Shown one piece after another: positions 39,570 through 48,266 of a stretch of 64,000 bases of DNA; position 1 is the first letter of the stretch; every line of letters begins with the position of its first letter. The translations under genes were made by a program, and so were the position numbers. Source of the DNA: Pseudomonas jessenii (GTDB lineage: Bacteria > Pseudomonadota > Gammaproteobacteria > Pseudomonadales > Pseudomonadaceae); NCBI RefSeq assembly GCF_002236115.1, contig NZ_NIWT01000001.1, positions 310,001 through 374,000 of the forward strand, written 5' to 3'. The notes below the pieces were generated by a model. The model made no database searches. It worked only from the letters and a program-made list of their open reading frames with translations, and was not told the DNA's origin.

Positions 39570-40613
39570 TCAGAAGGATTTAGGGACTGCGGCACTCTCT
39601 GCGCAGAGACCGGACTGTTTCTGCGCGCTGCGCCACGCCGCCGGTGGCATGCCGAACTGGTTGATGAACCAGCGGGTAAAGGAGCTGGCCATGGAGAAGC
39701 CGAACATGTCGGCGATGCGGCTCATCGAGTTGTTCGGGTTCTCCAGATAACGCAGAGCCAGGTCGCGGCGCACGTCATTGATCAGGTCGTTGAAGGCACA
39801 GCCGTCGTCCTGCAGACGGCGTTGAAAGGTACGCACGTTCATGCCCTGTGACAGGGCGATCTGCTCTAGGGTGGCGCGCCCCATGGGCAACAACAGGTAG
39901 ATGGCCTTGCGCACCTCGAACAGCATCGAGGTGCTTTCATCGCCCTGCAACGAATCGATGTAGTCTTGGGCATAACGGGCCATGGACGGGTCGGCATTGG
40001 GATTGATCATATCGAGACTGGCTTCGGAGCAAACGATGCCGTTGAATTCGCTGCCGAATTCCAGATTGCAGCCGAACAGGCGCTGATGCAGGTGCAGGCT
40101 GTCTGGCGGCTGGTGCATGAAGTTGACGCTGTAGGGGCGCCACTTCGAGCCGAGCAGTGTCGAGCACAAGCGGAACAGCACGCCAATGACCAGCTCCGTG
40201 GCTTGGCGATTGGGCAGCAGTGTCTCGGTGACCATCACTGCACGAATGATCACCATCCTGCCGGCCTCTTCAACGAAGATTCCCAGGGAATCGTTCATCA
40301 GATGACGGTAGCGCTCCATCACCTGCAAGGCGTCGCGCAGGGTGCGCTGTTGGCTGAGCAGCAGGCTGACTACACCGAGGTCCGAAAGCTGGCGTGACTC
40401 GGCCATGCGCAGGCCGAAGGTCTGGCAATCGCTGGCGGCGGCCGAATCTTCCAGCAGACGTACGGCGGCATCGATGGAAATGCGGTATTCAGGGGCTTGC
40501 AGCTGAGCCTTGTTCAGGCCGGCAACTGCCAGCACGTCACGCGGGTTGAATCCCAGGTCCTGGGTGACTTCCAGGTATTTGGTCAAGACGGCGGCGCGAA
40601 CAAGCTTGGGCAT
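39570..40613 (-). CDS. AraC-family regulator 2 (OruR-like)
   Basis: A 347-residue regulator with the same architecture as AraC-1: sensor domain (ISIDAAVRLLEDSAAASDCQ) and C-terminal HTH pair (TLEQIALSQGMNVRTFQRRL; MSRIADMFGFSMASSFTRWF, then NQFGMPPAAW). The start at 40613 has GAGGGAGATC upstream. It is divergent from the hydrolase gene across 360 bases holding sites C and D, which it probably binds. The two AraC proteins are clearly related but far from identical. Confidence 0.9.
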   Translation of the reverse strand: MPKLVRAAVLTKYLEVTQDLGFNPRDVLAVAGLNKAQLQAPEYRISIDAAVRLLEDSAAASDCQTFGLRMAESRQLSDLGVVSLLLSQQRTLRDALQVMERYRHLMNDSLGIFVEEAGRMVIIRAVMVTETLLPNRQATELVIGVLFRLCSTLLGSKWRPYSVNFMHQPPDSLHLHQRLFGCNLEFGSEFNGIVCSEASLDMINPNADPSMARYAQDYIDSLQGDESTSMLFEVRKAIYLLLPMGRATLEQIALSQGMNVRTFQRRLQDDGCAFNDLINDVRRDLALRYLENPNNSMSRIADMFGFSMASSFTRWFINQFGMPPAAWRSAQKQSGLCAESAAVPKSF

Positions 40614-40793
40614 GTATAGGATCTCCCTCGGCCGATGGCGGCGTTTCTTTTTTCATCGAAGATGTATTGAACGAGAAGAAGGCGCTTGTGGAAGTACTGA
40701 TAGCGCTAGCGATCTTCAACCTTGGTCTGGCGTAGTGCAGAGCAGGAAGCGCGGTCCCATTGTAGGGAACACGAGCGCGGCGTTATGGGCATG

Positions 40794-40821
40794 GCGGGAT
40801 AATTTCTTTGCATACTGGGAC
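40794..40821 (+). promoter_or_regulatory. AraC-type operator-like repeat, site C
   Basis: GCGGGAT, 14 bases (AATTTCTTTGCATA), CTGGGAC. It matches the other sites except at two positions. It lies 57 bases before site D, in the opposite orientation. Confidence 0.55.
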
Positions 40822-40877
40822 ACTACCGGCGAGCCAAGAATGGCGGCGGCAGAAGCAGCTCTATAGTCTTTCGCCCT

Positions 40878-40905
40878 GTCCCAATTTCACAATATTGTGT
40901 CCTGC
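40878..40905 (-). promoter_or_regulatory. AraC-type operator-like repeat, site D
   Basis: On the minus strand GCAGGAC-N14-TTGGGAC, the same half-sites as A and B. It is 69 bases before the hydrolase start. Sites C and D together form an inverted pair that could support looping. Confidence 0.65.
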
Positions 40906-40973
40906 TAAGCTCAGTGCGGGGCACCCTCTCAGAGCTACCTTCAAGCCCACAACTAATAAGATGGAGGTAGATA

Positions 40974-42047
40974 ATGGATACGCGCACTTCAATGCGTATC
41001 GGTCAGCCGCTCGCTGCAATGGCGCAGGTGGATGCCGACGATCCTGATGCATTCAACCACTGCTTTGCCGACGTCAACGGCATCCGCATGCACTACATCG
41101 ACGAGGGCCAGGGCTCGCTCGTCATCCTGCTGCACGGCTTCCCCTACCTCTGGTACATGTGGCGGCGCCAGATCGTGGCATTGACCAAGGCCGGCTATCG
41201 GGTTGTGGTGCCCGATCAACGCGGGTTCGGGCAATCGGAGCGCCCCGATGCCATCGAAGCCTATGACATGAGCCAGTCCGTCGGCGACATGGTGGGTTTG
41301 ATGGCGGCCCTGGGCGAAACCTCTGCGGTGATCATCGGCCACGACCTGGGTGCCTGGGTAGCCCAGGCGGCCGCCATGTTACGCCCGGATCTGTTCAGTG
41401 GCCTGGTAATGCTCAATACCCCGGTACCGCCGCGGGGCAAGGTCAAGCCAACCGTGGGCTTGCAGGCCATGGCGAAAGGCCGGGTCTACCACCACCTGTA
41501 TTTCCAGCAGCTCACCAAGCCGGATCGCGAGCTGGCCGCTGATCCGCGCAGGACCTTGAGCAGCGTCTTCTACTCGATCTCCGGCAGCGCCGTGGGAGCC
41601 GAACGCTGGCGTCTGTTTGTCGAGGCCGGTGAGCCGATTCTCAACGCCTTTACCGAGCCGAAGGGAGCGTTCCCGTCCTGGCTGAGCCCGCGGTCGCTCG
41701 ACTACTACGTCGCCGAGTACACGCGCACGGGGTTTACCGGTGCCCTGAACTACTACCGCTGTCGCGACCGCAACTGGGAAATCACCGCGTTTCTCGACGG
41801 CGCGAAGGTCAACCAGCCAAGCCTGTTCATCGGTGGTGCTGCCGACCCTTCCCTGGAGCCGGTGGAAATCCGCAGCCTCTACGACCAGATGGACGCCTAC
41901 CTGCCCGCTTTGCGCAAAAAGGTGCTGCTACCCGGTGTAGGCCATAGCGCCGCAGAGGAAAGCCCGTCTCAGGTCAACGAATTGCTGCTGGAGTTTCTCG
42001 AGCAGTTGATGTCCGGCGACCCGGCCTCTGAGCCAGCGGCTGGCTAA
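40974..42047 (+). CDS. Alpha/beta hydrolase, epoxide-hydrolase-like
   Basis: A 357-residue enzyme. HGFP (54-57) is the oxyanion motif, PDQRGFGQSERP follows, and Asp124 in GHDLGAW is the nucleophile, which points to an epoxide hydrolase or haloalkane dehalogenase rather than a serine esterase. The late GVGHSAAEE carries the catalytic His. Its promoter holds site D. Together with the CoA ligase downstream it suggests a pathway that ends in an acyl-CoA. The substrate is not known. Confidence 0.85.
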   Translation: MDTRTSMRIGQPLAAMAQVDADDPDAFNHCFADVNGIRMHYIDEGQGSLVILLHGFPYLWYMWRRQIVALTKAGYRVVVPDQRGFGQSERPDAIEAYDMSQSVGDMVGLMAALGETSAVIIGHDLGAWVAQAAAMLRPDLFSGLVMLNTPVPPRGKVKPTVGLQAMAKGRVYHHLYFQQLTKPDRELAADPRRTLSSVFYSISGSAVGAERWRLFVEAGEPILNAFTEPKGAFPSWLSPRSLDYYVAEYTRTGFTGALNYYRCRDRNWEITAFLDGAKVNQPSLFIGGAADPSLEPVEIRSLYDQMDAYLPALRKKVLLPGVGHSAAEESPSQVNELLLEFLEQLMSGDPASEPAAG

Positions 42048-42065
42048 ACCCCTTGATAGCGGAAA

Positions 42066-42122
42066 TGCAAAGGCAGGGCGAACGCTACCGGCATCTGCCG
42101 TAACGTCCGCCCTGCCTTTGCA
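42066..42122. terminator. Bidirectional terminator hairpin
   Basis: A 19-bp stem (42066-42084 with 42104-42122) with one mismatch lies between the convergent hydrolase and ligase genes. There is no long T-run, but its symmetry and place fit a shared terminator. Confidence 0.65.
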
Positions 42123-42153
42123 CATGGACAGGGCTGGATTTGTTCCTTGTTAC

Positions 42154-43797
42154 TCAGCTGGCAGCCTTGACCAGCAGATGATCGCCGAACTGCTCGCGCA
42201 GGCGGTTCTTCAACACCTTGCCCGTAGCGCCCAGTGGAATCGTGTCGACGAAGACCACATCATCCGGCGTCCACCACTTGGCAATCTTGCCGTCATAAAA
42301 GGCCAGCAGATCTTCCCGGGTCAGGGCTGCCTGCGCTTTCCTGACGATGATCAGCAAGGGCCGTTCATCCCACTTCGCGTGTTTCGCGGCGATGCAGGCC
42401 GCCTGGGCGACTGAGGGATGGCTCAGGGCAATGTTCTCCAGATCGATCGAGCCGATCCACTCGCCACCCGACTTGATCACATCCTTGCTGCGATCGGTGA
42501 TCTGCATGAAGCCATCGCCATCAATGGTCGCCACATCGCCGGTGGGAAACCAGGTCTGGCCGGCGTGTTCGAGCAGCGGCGAACAGTCGCTTTCATTTCT
42601 GAAATAGTCGCGTACCACCCAGGGGCCACGCACCATCAGGTCACCCGAGGTCGCGCCGTCCCAAGGCAGTTCCAGGCCGTCCGCGCCGACGATCTTCATG
42701 TCGACGCCAAACACTGCGCGGCCTTGTTTGGACTGCACTGCATTACGCTCATCCGGGGGCATGCCAAGGTGCCTGGCCTTGAGGGTGCCAATGGTGCCGA
42801 TCGGGCTCAATTCCGTCATCCCCCAGACGTGCAACACCGCCACGCCGTAGGTCTCCTGAAACTTGTGCAGCATTGCCGTGGGACAGGCTGCACCGCCAAT
42901 GATGGTGCGTTTCATGCTGGAGAAAGGCTCGCCGGTTTGCTCCAGATGCCCGAGCAGCCCTTGCCAGACCGTGGGTACGCCAGCAGAGAGGGTCACCTGC
43001 TCCGCTTCGAGCAGTTCGAACAGCGATTTGCCGTCCAGCGCAGGGCCGGGAAATACCAGCTTGGCCCCGACCATGCACGCGATGTACGGGAGCCCCCAGG
43101 CGTTGACATGGAACATGGGCACAACCGGCAGGATGACGTCGCGCGCCGAACAGTTCAGGGCATCCGGCAGCGCGGCGGCATAGGTGTGCAGCAGCGAAGA
43201 GCGATGACTGTACAGCACACCTTTCGGGTTGCCCGTGGTGCCGGAGGTGTAGCAGAGCGTGCAGGCGGCATCCTCGTCGAGATCCGGCCAGGCGTAATCG
43301 CAGGCGCCCTGTTGCAGCAGATCTTCATAGCACAGTAAGTTGTCGATACCGGTGTCTGTCGGCAGGTGATCGGTCATGGCGATGAACGCCTTGACCGTTG
43401 GGCAGCGGCCAGCGATGAGTTTGATCAGCGGCAGGAAGGTCATGTCGAAGAAGATGTACTGGTCTTCGGCATGATTAGCGATGTAGGCCACCTGATCTTC
43501 ATGCAGGCGCGGGTTGATGGTGTGCACGATGGCACCCATCCCGCCAATGCCGTAGTACAACTCCAGGTGACGATAGCCGTTCCAGGCCAGCGTACCGATC
43601 CGGTCGGCGGGCTGGACACCCAGGCTGGTCAGCGCGCTGGCCATCTGGCGCGCGCGACGGTGGCAGTCCCGGAAGGTGTAGCGATGGATATCGCCCTCCA
43701 CCCTGCGGGACACGATCTGCGTATCGCCGTGATGGCGGTCGGCGTGCTCTATGAGCGAGGAAATCAACAGCTGCTTGTGCATCATCAAGCCATGCAT
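42154..43797 (-). CDS. Acyl-CoA synthetase / AMP-dependent ligase
   Basis: A 547-residue adenylating enzyme. The P-loop is [25 protein letters not shown] is the A5 motif, [13 protein letters not shown] the A7-A8 region and [11 protein letters not shown] holds the catalytic Lys. It resembles medium/long-chain fatty acid CoA ligases of about 540 residues. It would activate a carboxylic acid to its CoA thioester. Start at 43797 is supported by GGAG. It is followed, on the same strand side, by the cupin and dioxygenase genes upstream of it, so the three may form one minus-strand operon. Confidence 0.9.
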   Translation of the reverse strand: MHGLMMHKQLLISSLIEHADRHHGDTQIVSRRVEGDIHRYTFRDCHRRARQMASALTSLGVQPADRIGTLAWNGYRHLELYYGIGGMGAIVHTINPRLHEDQVAYIANHAEDQYIFFDMTFLPLIKLIAGRCPTVKAFIAMTDHLPTDTGIDNLLCYEDLLQQGACDYAWPDLDEDAACTLCYTSGTTGNPKGVLYSHRSSLLHTYAAALPDALNCSARDVILPVVPMFHVNAWGLPYIACMVGAKLVFPGPALDGKSLFELLEAEQVTLSAGVPTVWQGLLGHLEQTGEPFSSMKRTIIGGAACPTAMLHKFQETYGVAVLHVWGMTELSPIGTIGTLKARHLGMPPDERNAVQSKQGRAVFGVDMKIVGADGLELPWDGATSGDLMVRGPWVVRDYFRNESDCSPLLEHAGQTWFPTGDVATIDGDGFMQITDRSKDVIKSGGEWIGSIDLENIALSHPSVAQAACIAAKHAKWDERPLLIIVRKAQAALTREDLLAFYDGKIAKWWTPDDVVFVDTIPLGATGKVLKNRLREQFGDHLLVKAAS

Positions 43798-43971
43798 GGC
43801 ATCGCTCCGTTCGAAAGTCTGTGATCGGGGAGCGGGCAGGGCCCTCTGTCAGATTCCACGTCAAGACCGCGAACCGGGACAGCCTGTTTTCCTCCCCTGG
43901 ATTTTTGCGATCAGGCTACTTTCCCGGCCCCCCTTGAATCGAGGGATACCGGGAGTTCTCCTGGAACCGGA

Positions 43972-44451
43972 TCAGTTGAATGCCGTGAGGTCTTTCGGCG
44001 CGATGTCATGCTGTTCGCAATAGTCAAGATAACGCTTGAGCCCGGACTTCCAGTTTTCGAGCGCGACGATGTTGTCGTTCTCATCCAGAAACGCAAGATC
44101 GCCATTGACCTGAACCAGCGTGAGCACATAGCCGTCGCCATTTCCGGTGCTGACGACTTCTGGGGTGTGAGTCGATCCGGCGGTCTCGTACACGATGCTG
44201 CCCGGGCCGGCGACCCAGTCATGCTCCTTGTATTTCCACTGGCCTTCGAAGGTGTAGACCATCACCGTACCCGTGTGGTGGTGCTTGGGCAGTTGCATGT
44301 CGATCGGCGCCTTCATCATGACGATCCATTCGCCTCGGATCGGGTCGAGCTTGAAGTACTTGAGCAGGACGTTATCGGCATAAGGGGTAAACGGAATCCA
44401 GGGCAGGGATTCGCCATCGATGACGGCGGTGTCGACGTGTTCGTAGAGCAT
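43972..44451 (-). CDS. Cupin dioxygenase, 2,4'-dihydroxyacetophenone dioxygenase-like
   Basis: A 159-residue cupin; ATG 44451 is chosen because GGAGATACCT precedes it. LPKHHHTGTVMVYTFEGQW (His57-His59) is cupin motif 1 and GSTHTPEV with His95 is motif 2, giving a metal site. The YEHVDTAVIDGESLPWIPFT start is the pattern annotated as 2,4'-dihydroxyacetophenone dioxygenase family (C-C cleavage). The real substrate may differ. It lies 107 bases downstream of dioxygenase 2 and 175 upstream of the ligase. Confidence 0.75.
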   Translation of the reverse strand: MLYEHVDTAVIDGESLPWIPFTPYADNVLLKYFKLDPIRGEWIVMMKAPIDMQLPKHHHTGTVMVYTFEGQWKYKEHDWVAGPGSIVYETAGSTHTPEVVSTGNGDGYVLTLVQVNGDLAFLDENDNIVALENWKSGLKRYLDYCEQHDIAPKDLTAFN

Positions 44452-44557
44452 AGGTATCTCCGTTGATTGTTGTTTTGATCGGGAATTTTTCGGCGGCCGG
44501 GATCGTCCGACCATCACGGATGGTCGGGTGCCCGGGCTGTCTGTCTGGCAGTCAGGG

Positions 44558-45520
44558 TCAGGTCAGCGGGGTTCCCGCCAAGGTTGCGCGTAGCATCTTC
44601 CGTGGCGCGTTGCCGTAGTCAGCCACGGCGTAGTGCTGGATTTGCAGGTTGTCCCACATGGCAACGGTGTTGGTGCGCCACTTCAGGCGAACCTGGTATT
44701 CCGGGATGGCGGCCTGGGAGATCAGGTAGTTCATCAGGTGATGAGCCTCGGGCATGAAGTCCTGGCCGTAGCGGATGTCCTCGAAGTTGAAGAAGTTCGA
44801 GAAATGGGTGGTGAATGCGGAATTGACGAACAGCACCTTCTCGCCGGTCTCGGGATGCACAAGCACTACCGGATGCTCGGCGCCGGGCGTCTTCAGGGCC
44901 ATCGCGTGACGTTCTTCGCGTGGCAACTGGGCGCCAAAGGTCTGCTCGGCACCGTGCTTGGCATACAAGCCATCGATCCGTTGCTTGATGCTTTCGGGCA
45001 GCTTTTCGTAGGCCATCACCATGTTGGAAAACAGCGTATCGCCGCCGGTCTCCGGACCCAGTTCGCAGCGCAATACCGCACCGCGGGGCGGCGCCTGCTT
45101 GTAGGTGACATCGGCATGCCAGAGGTTTTCGCGACTAGCCTTTTCCACATAGCTCTTGGGCTTGCTCGGATCGAGATTGCGGTACAGCATCAGCAGCTTG
45201 TCCGCCTCCGGATGGCTCGGCGCCAAGGGATGGGCTTCCAGTTCGCTGAATTGCGCGGCGAAGTGCTGTTGCTCCATTGGGGTGATGTTCTGGTCGCGAA
45301 AGAACAACACTTTGTGCTTGAGCCACAGCTCCCGGATTTGCGCGATCAGTTCTGGATCTTGGGCAGCGTCGACAAGGCTGACGTTGCTGAGCTCGGCGCC
45401 GATGGCGGGTGTGCAAAGCTCTACCTTGATCGAATGCTGTCGCACCGACGACCGGATGATGGCCGGTGCCGAGGGCGATGCTGGTGAAGGGGTGTTTTGG
45501 ATGTCGGCGATTTTTGTCAT
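44558..45520 (-). CDS. TauD/TfdA-family 2-oxoglutarate dioxygenase (copy 2)
   Basis: A 320-residue paralogue of the enzyme at 34039. ATG 45520 is used because GGAGACAACA precedes it. His135 and Asp137 (WHADVTYK) and His296 (QHYAVADY) bind iron; Arg311 binds 2-oxoglutarate. It has an extra 30-residue N-terminus. With cupin and ligase it probably forms a minus-strand operon controlled through site E (45649). A first oxygenation step in the pathway is likely; substrate unknown. Confidence 0.88.
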   Translation of the reverse strand: MTKIADIQNTPSPASPSAPAIIRSSVRQHSIKVELCTPAIGAELSNVSLVDAAQDPELIAQIRELWLKHKVLFFRDQNITPMEQQHFAAQFSELEAHPLAPSHPEADKLLMLYRNLDPSKPKSYVEKASRENLWHADVTYKQAPPRGAVLRCELGPETGGDTLFSNMVMAYEKLPESIKQRIDGLYAKHGAEQTFGAQLPREERHAMALKTPGAEHPVVLVHPETGEKVLFVNSAFTTHFSNFFNFEDIRYGQDFMPEAHHLMNYLISQAAIPEYQVRLKWRTNTVAMWDNLQIQHYAVADYGNAPRKMLRATLAGTPLT

Positions 45521-45648
45521 TGTTGTCTCCAATCCGTGCTTGTACGGCGATGCGCAAGATGTGCATCCGGTATAGGTAACAGGCCCCCGCTGATGGCAGA
45601 GGTACTGGTCCTATAGTAGATATCTCGGGCACGAGACTATGGGCGCGG

Positions 45649-45676
45649 CGGGACAGTTTATTAGCATATTGGGACG
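45649..45676 (+). promoter_or_regulatory. AraC-type operator-like repeat, site E
   Basis: GCGGGAC, 14 bases (AGTTTATTAGCATA), TTGGGAC. It lies 129 bases upstream of the dioxygenase-2 start, comparable with site A and dioxygenase 1. A lone half-site, CTGGGAC, is at 45737-45743. Confidence 0.65.
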
Positions 45677-45913
45677 GTGCGTCGGGACCACGGACATTAG
45701 CTGATTAATGTCCACGCACCGGCGCAGTTTTGCCTGCTGGGACGGAATTTCTAGAGATGGACGGAGGAGTGCATATCGTGAGGAGCATCGAGGGCGTCGA
45801 AAATCCACGCAATATGGCTGATCAGGAGCACTAAAAAGCACGTGAGCGGTCGCCGGGCTTCGCTTTTATGCGAGAGGCCTTGGGGGCTGCCTAGTTCTCC
45901 AGTTGTAAAAGGC

Positions 45914-45961
45914 TCAATCCGAAAGTGATTGGTCAAACTGGCCGCGGAACCACTGCGACAT
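45914..45961 (-). pseudogene. C-terminal scrap of a third AraC regulator
   Basis: The minus strand reads MSQWFRGQFDQSLSD and a stop. SxWFRxQF is the end of the AraC HTH domain (AraC-1 has SRWFRSQFGKTPS). It is too short for certainty; nothing upstream continues it, and a MITE lies 60 bases away. Confidence 0.4.
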
Positions 45962-46020
45962 CTAGTGTTTTCATCAAAGGACTTTGAGGTTCCCAAAAAA
46001 AATCGAACGTCAGCTTCTTA

Positions 46021-46202
46021 CCGATTCTGTTGAAAAAGTACGGCTTGGTTCTCACGACAGAAAAGTACGCGTCTGAGATTGAATTTCTTGCTTTCAGCAG
46101 AGGTGTCCAGACTCGGATTTTACGTAGCAGCGGGGAAAAAAATGTGTTTTTACCCGTCAATATTCGAGCGGTTGAGAAAACCGACTTTTTCAACAGAATC
46201 GG
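46021..46202. mobile_element. MITE-like element, 182 bp, with 19-bp perfect terminal inverted repeats
   Basis: The left end is CCGATTCTGTTGAAAAAGT (46021-46039) and the right end (46184-46202) is its exact reverse complement. The interior has no transposase; a minus-strand frame across it (VWTPLLKARNSISDAYFSVV) is of the sort often mis-annotated as a hypothetical protein in Pseudomonas. The ends resemble those of IS1182/IS5-like elements. No clear target duplication is seen. Confidence 0.7.
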
Positions 46203-46212
46203 CCGGTAGCGG

Positions 46213-46422
46213 TCACTCCGGCGCCATCATCACCGCGAGCGTCATCTTGATAAATTCCTCATTCTTGTCGATAGCTTCAAGGGCGCCGCGCACATTGTCG
46301 GCGACATCGGCCGATCCGCGCTGCTCGACCCAGCTCGAAAGCTCCAGGATAGCGGCTTCAAGGGCAAGCTGGTTTTCGTTGATCTTGAACAGCAGGGAAG
46401 GGAGCAGGTCAGAGTTTGGCAT
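46213..46422 (-). CDS. Small conserved Pseudomonas protein, function unknown
   Basis: A 69-residue acidic protein starting at ATG 46422 behind GGAGGATTCGCG, an excellent ribosome site. It is helical: LLFKINENQLALEAAILELS, then DNVRGALEAIDKNEEFIKM. I do not know a named family. It ends 10 bases from the MITE. Confidence 0.65.
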   Translation of the reverse strand: MPNSDLLPSLLFKINENQLALEAAILELSSWVEQRGSADVADNVRGALEAIDKNEEFIKMTLAVMMAPE

Positions 46423-46740
46423 CGCGAATCCTCCGTGGAGATTTCAGCGTAGCATCGGGAGATAGTGCATGAAGGGGGGCGGTCGGCAGGACGCCGGGGA
46501 GGTGGCGAAAAGGCGTGCGTGACTTTCTCACGCACTTTTAAGCTCTTGTAGGCAGTCGGTTGCAGCTAGCGCCAGTAAAAATGGCCATTACAAAGGGGGG
46601 ATGCATGATCCCTGCGGACATGGATGCTTGGGGCGAGACGACACCAGTAGAGCGCGTGAAGTATGCGTGATCGGCATACGACTGATGGTTATCACGCTGC
46701 TTGAGTGCACATTTTCGATGCTTGAATCATGGATTTTTTT
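46423..46740. other. Gap left of the attachment region
   Basis: No gene is supported on either strand; short frames here lack ribosome sites and domain patterns. Confidence 0.45.
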
Positions 46741-46990
46741 GGACCGCAATCTTCTAAGGTTATGCGGAAACATTGGGCTGTAGGGCAAGCCAATAGGCTT
46801 GATTGCGGTCCGGAAAATCTATTGGAAGCCCCAGTCTGATTGATTTTCCCTCGGGACTTAAAATCCCCCGCTCGTAAGGGCGTGCCGGTTCGATTCCGGC
46901 TTCGGCACCATATAAATCAAGGGTTTGCGAGCGAAAGCTGGGCAAGCCCTTGTTTGTTTCTGGTCCGCAATTATTGGATTGGTCCGCAAT
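46741..46990 (+). other. attP-like region: tRNA-Leu core with four arm-type repeats
   Basis: The decamer GG(A/T)CCGCAAT occurs four times around the tRNA fragment: 46741-46750 (direct), 46801-46810 region (inverted, GATTGCGGTCC at 46801-46811), 46962-46971 and 46981-46990 (direct). Arm sites on both sides of a core, next to an integrase, are what an attP site looks like. Confidence 0.6.
46853..46910 (+). tRNA. 3' fragment of tRNA-Leu(UAA), attachment-site core
   Basis: The last 58 bases of a tRNA-Leu are present: anticodon loop ACTTAAAAT (UAA anticodon), the variable arm CCCCCGCTCGTAAGGGCG, the T-loop GGTTCGATTCC and the CCA end. The 5' half (acceptor strand and D-arm) is absent, so it is not a functional gene. 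It is the part that integrases commonly use as target. Confidence 0.8.
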
Positions 46991-47400
46991 TCACTTGGTT
47001 GGTGAGACTTTTTTCCCTTTCCTGTTGCGGATGTACTGCTCGGTCATTACAACGGTTGTTGCCCAAGCTGATCTCTGGCCTGCAAAATGTCACCGCTTGA
47101 TTCGGCCTTGTCCGTACCGGCTTTGGAGCGTAAATCGCGCATTTGAAACTCGGACTTTGCGACACAAGGCGCTTCCCTGGCCAAGTCAAACCTTCCTCGT
47201 AACATCGCCACCGACATTGGTGTGCCATCTTCTGTAACGATCAGCCGCGTAGAGCAGACTTTATGTTCTGACTTTCGGGACATGATCCGATCAATCAAAG
47301 TCTTCAGCTCACCAGTGATTTCAATTCCATCATCGAGTGTCAGTCACCCGTTGGCCTGGATGTTCCTGAGCGTCTCCATACCACGCTTGGCGGCAGAAAG
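46971..47400 (-). pseudogene. Degraded tyrosine integrase, C-terminal part
   Basis: The minus strand reads GIEITGELKTLIDRIMSRK, then STRLIVTEDGTPMSVAMLRG and FQMRDLRSKAGTDKAESSGD, which is the catalytic half of a phage integrase. An in-frame TGA interrupts it upstream (near 47340), and after ILQARDQLG a frameshift moves the end (VHPQQEREKSLTNQ) to another frame. The N-terminal half is missing. It points at the attachment core, as integrase genes usually do. Confidence 0.75.
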
Positions 47401-47788
47401 TGGGTGAGTGGAGGTGGCAGTTCGTCCTGTGTCGTATGTCGCGAGAGCGCCGAGAAAGCTTTTCCGATGACCAATTTTGATGATCTCCGAACGGTGGCTA
47501 CGACTCAGTCAATCGGCAGTTGATTGAGGAGATAACGGTAGCAAGACAGATCTTTCACACCGAGCGCACCCAACAATGCTTGCTGATCCATTCTCGTCGG
47601 GCCAAGTGCCTGCGATTAAGCGTATCGAGACTACTAAGCATCGATTGATTGTGGAGAGCACGCGAAAAGGGGTAGGGTGGCTCAAGCGCCGTACTCCGTG
47701 ACCGGATGCGACAGGGGGTAGTGGCAATTTGGTTGTGGGTGAGCGATTAATCTTTCAGGCCGGCATGGGGTCGGTTTAAGGAGATGCA
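47401..47788. other. Gap right of the integrase remnant
   Basis: No gene or clear repeat is seen; this is probably eroded island DNA. Confidence 0.4.
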
Positions 47789-47992
47789 GTGGTTAGTGAT
47801 CGCGAAATTGCACTGGAACAAGCGCTTGTAGCAATTATTGGAGCGGCCGTCGCCAGCGGGCTTGATGTAAAAAGCCTGATGGACAACGCGACAGCCGGCT
47901 TACTTGGAAATGCTGCATACCGCTGGGCTGAACATCCGCATGTGTTAAACGCCATTAAAGTGATGAATGATGCATATGATCAAGTCAAGTAG
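47789..47992 (+). CDS. Small protein, function unknown
   Basis: A 67-residue protein from GTG 47789 with a strong AAGGAGATGCA ribosome site. EIALEQALVAIIGAAVASGLD is a hydrophobic helix; the end is WAEHPHVLNAIKVMNDAYDQ. It could be membrane-associated. No family recognised. Its 3' end overlaps the convergent gene by 8 bases. Confidence 0.55.
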   Translation: MVSDREIALEQALVAIIGAAVASGLDVKSLMDNATAGLLGNAAYRWAEHPHVLNAIKVMNDAYDQVK

Positions 47993-48266
47993 TGGAGACT
48001 GCGCCAGCGCAGTAGCTAGACCGCCACATTTCGACACCGGTCTTGGCGAACCCTACTAGCTTTCGCGACCACTTTTCAGAAACTACGATTTCAGGTCGCG
48101 ACATGTTGGCGAAGCGGGCAGACTGATCGGCAGGTGCTTTGGCCAGATTGATGAGGCGCGTGGACACCGTCTCCTGCCACTCCTCGAAGTCGTGGCGCTC
48201 GCCCGGCACGTGGTTGTTGATAAGTGCTTCCAGAGTTTCTTGTTGGATGGTTTTTTTATGACTCAT
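47985..48266 (-). CDS. Small protein, function unknown (pair, downstream member)
   Basis: A 93-residue protein starting at ATG 48266, overlapping its upstream partner by 11 bases. Seen: TLEALINNHVPGERHDFEEW and STRLINLAKAPADQSARFAN; a helical protein without motifs I know. Overlapping two-gene arrangement in an island region could be a toxin-antitoxin-like pair, but no sequence feature proves it. Confidence 0.5.
   Translation of the reverse strand: MSHKKTIQQETLEALINNHVPGERHDFEEWQETVSTRLINLAKAPADQSARFANMSRPEIVVSEKWSRKLVGFAKTGVEMWRSSYCAGAVSTT

Larger units (their letters stand above)
45521..46020. other. Intergenic region with operator and gene scraps
   Basis: It holds site E, an AraC C-terminal scrap at 45914-45961 and the flank of the MITE. 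No intact gene is supported. Confidence 0.5.

Noticed and set aside
42418..43338. A 306-codon plus-strand frame inside the CoA ligase gene
   Set aside because: The minus-strand ligase shows all AMP-binding motifs; the plus frame has none.
45933..46193. A 86-codon minus-strand hypothetical protein across the MITE
   Set aside because: It is created by the MITE sequence, including its terminal repeat, and has no ribosome site.
46853..46910. Functional tRNA-Leu gene
   Set aside because: Only the 3' part from the anticodon arm onward is present; the acceptor 5' strand and D-arm are missing.
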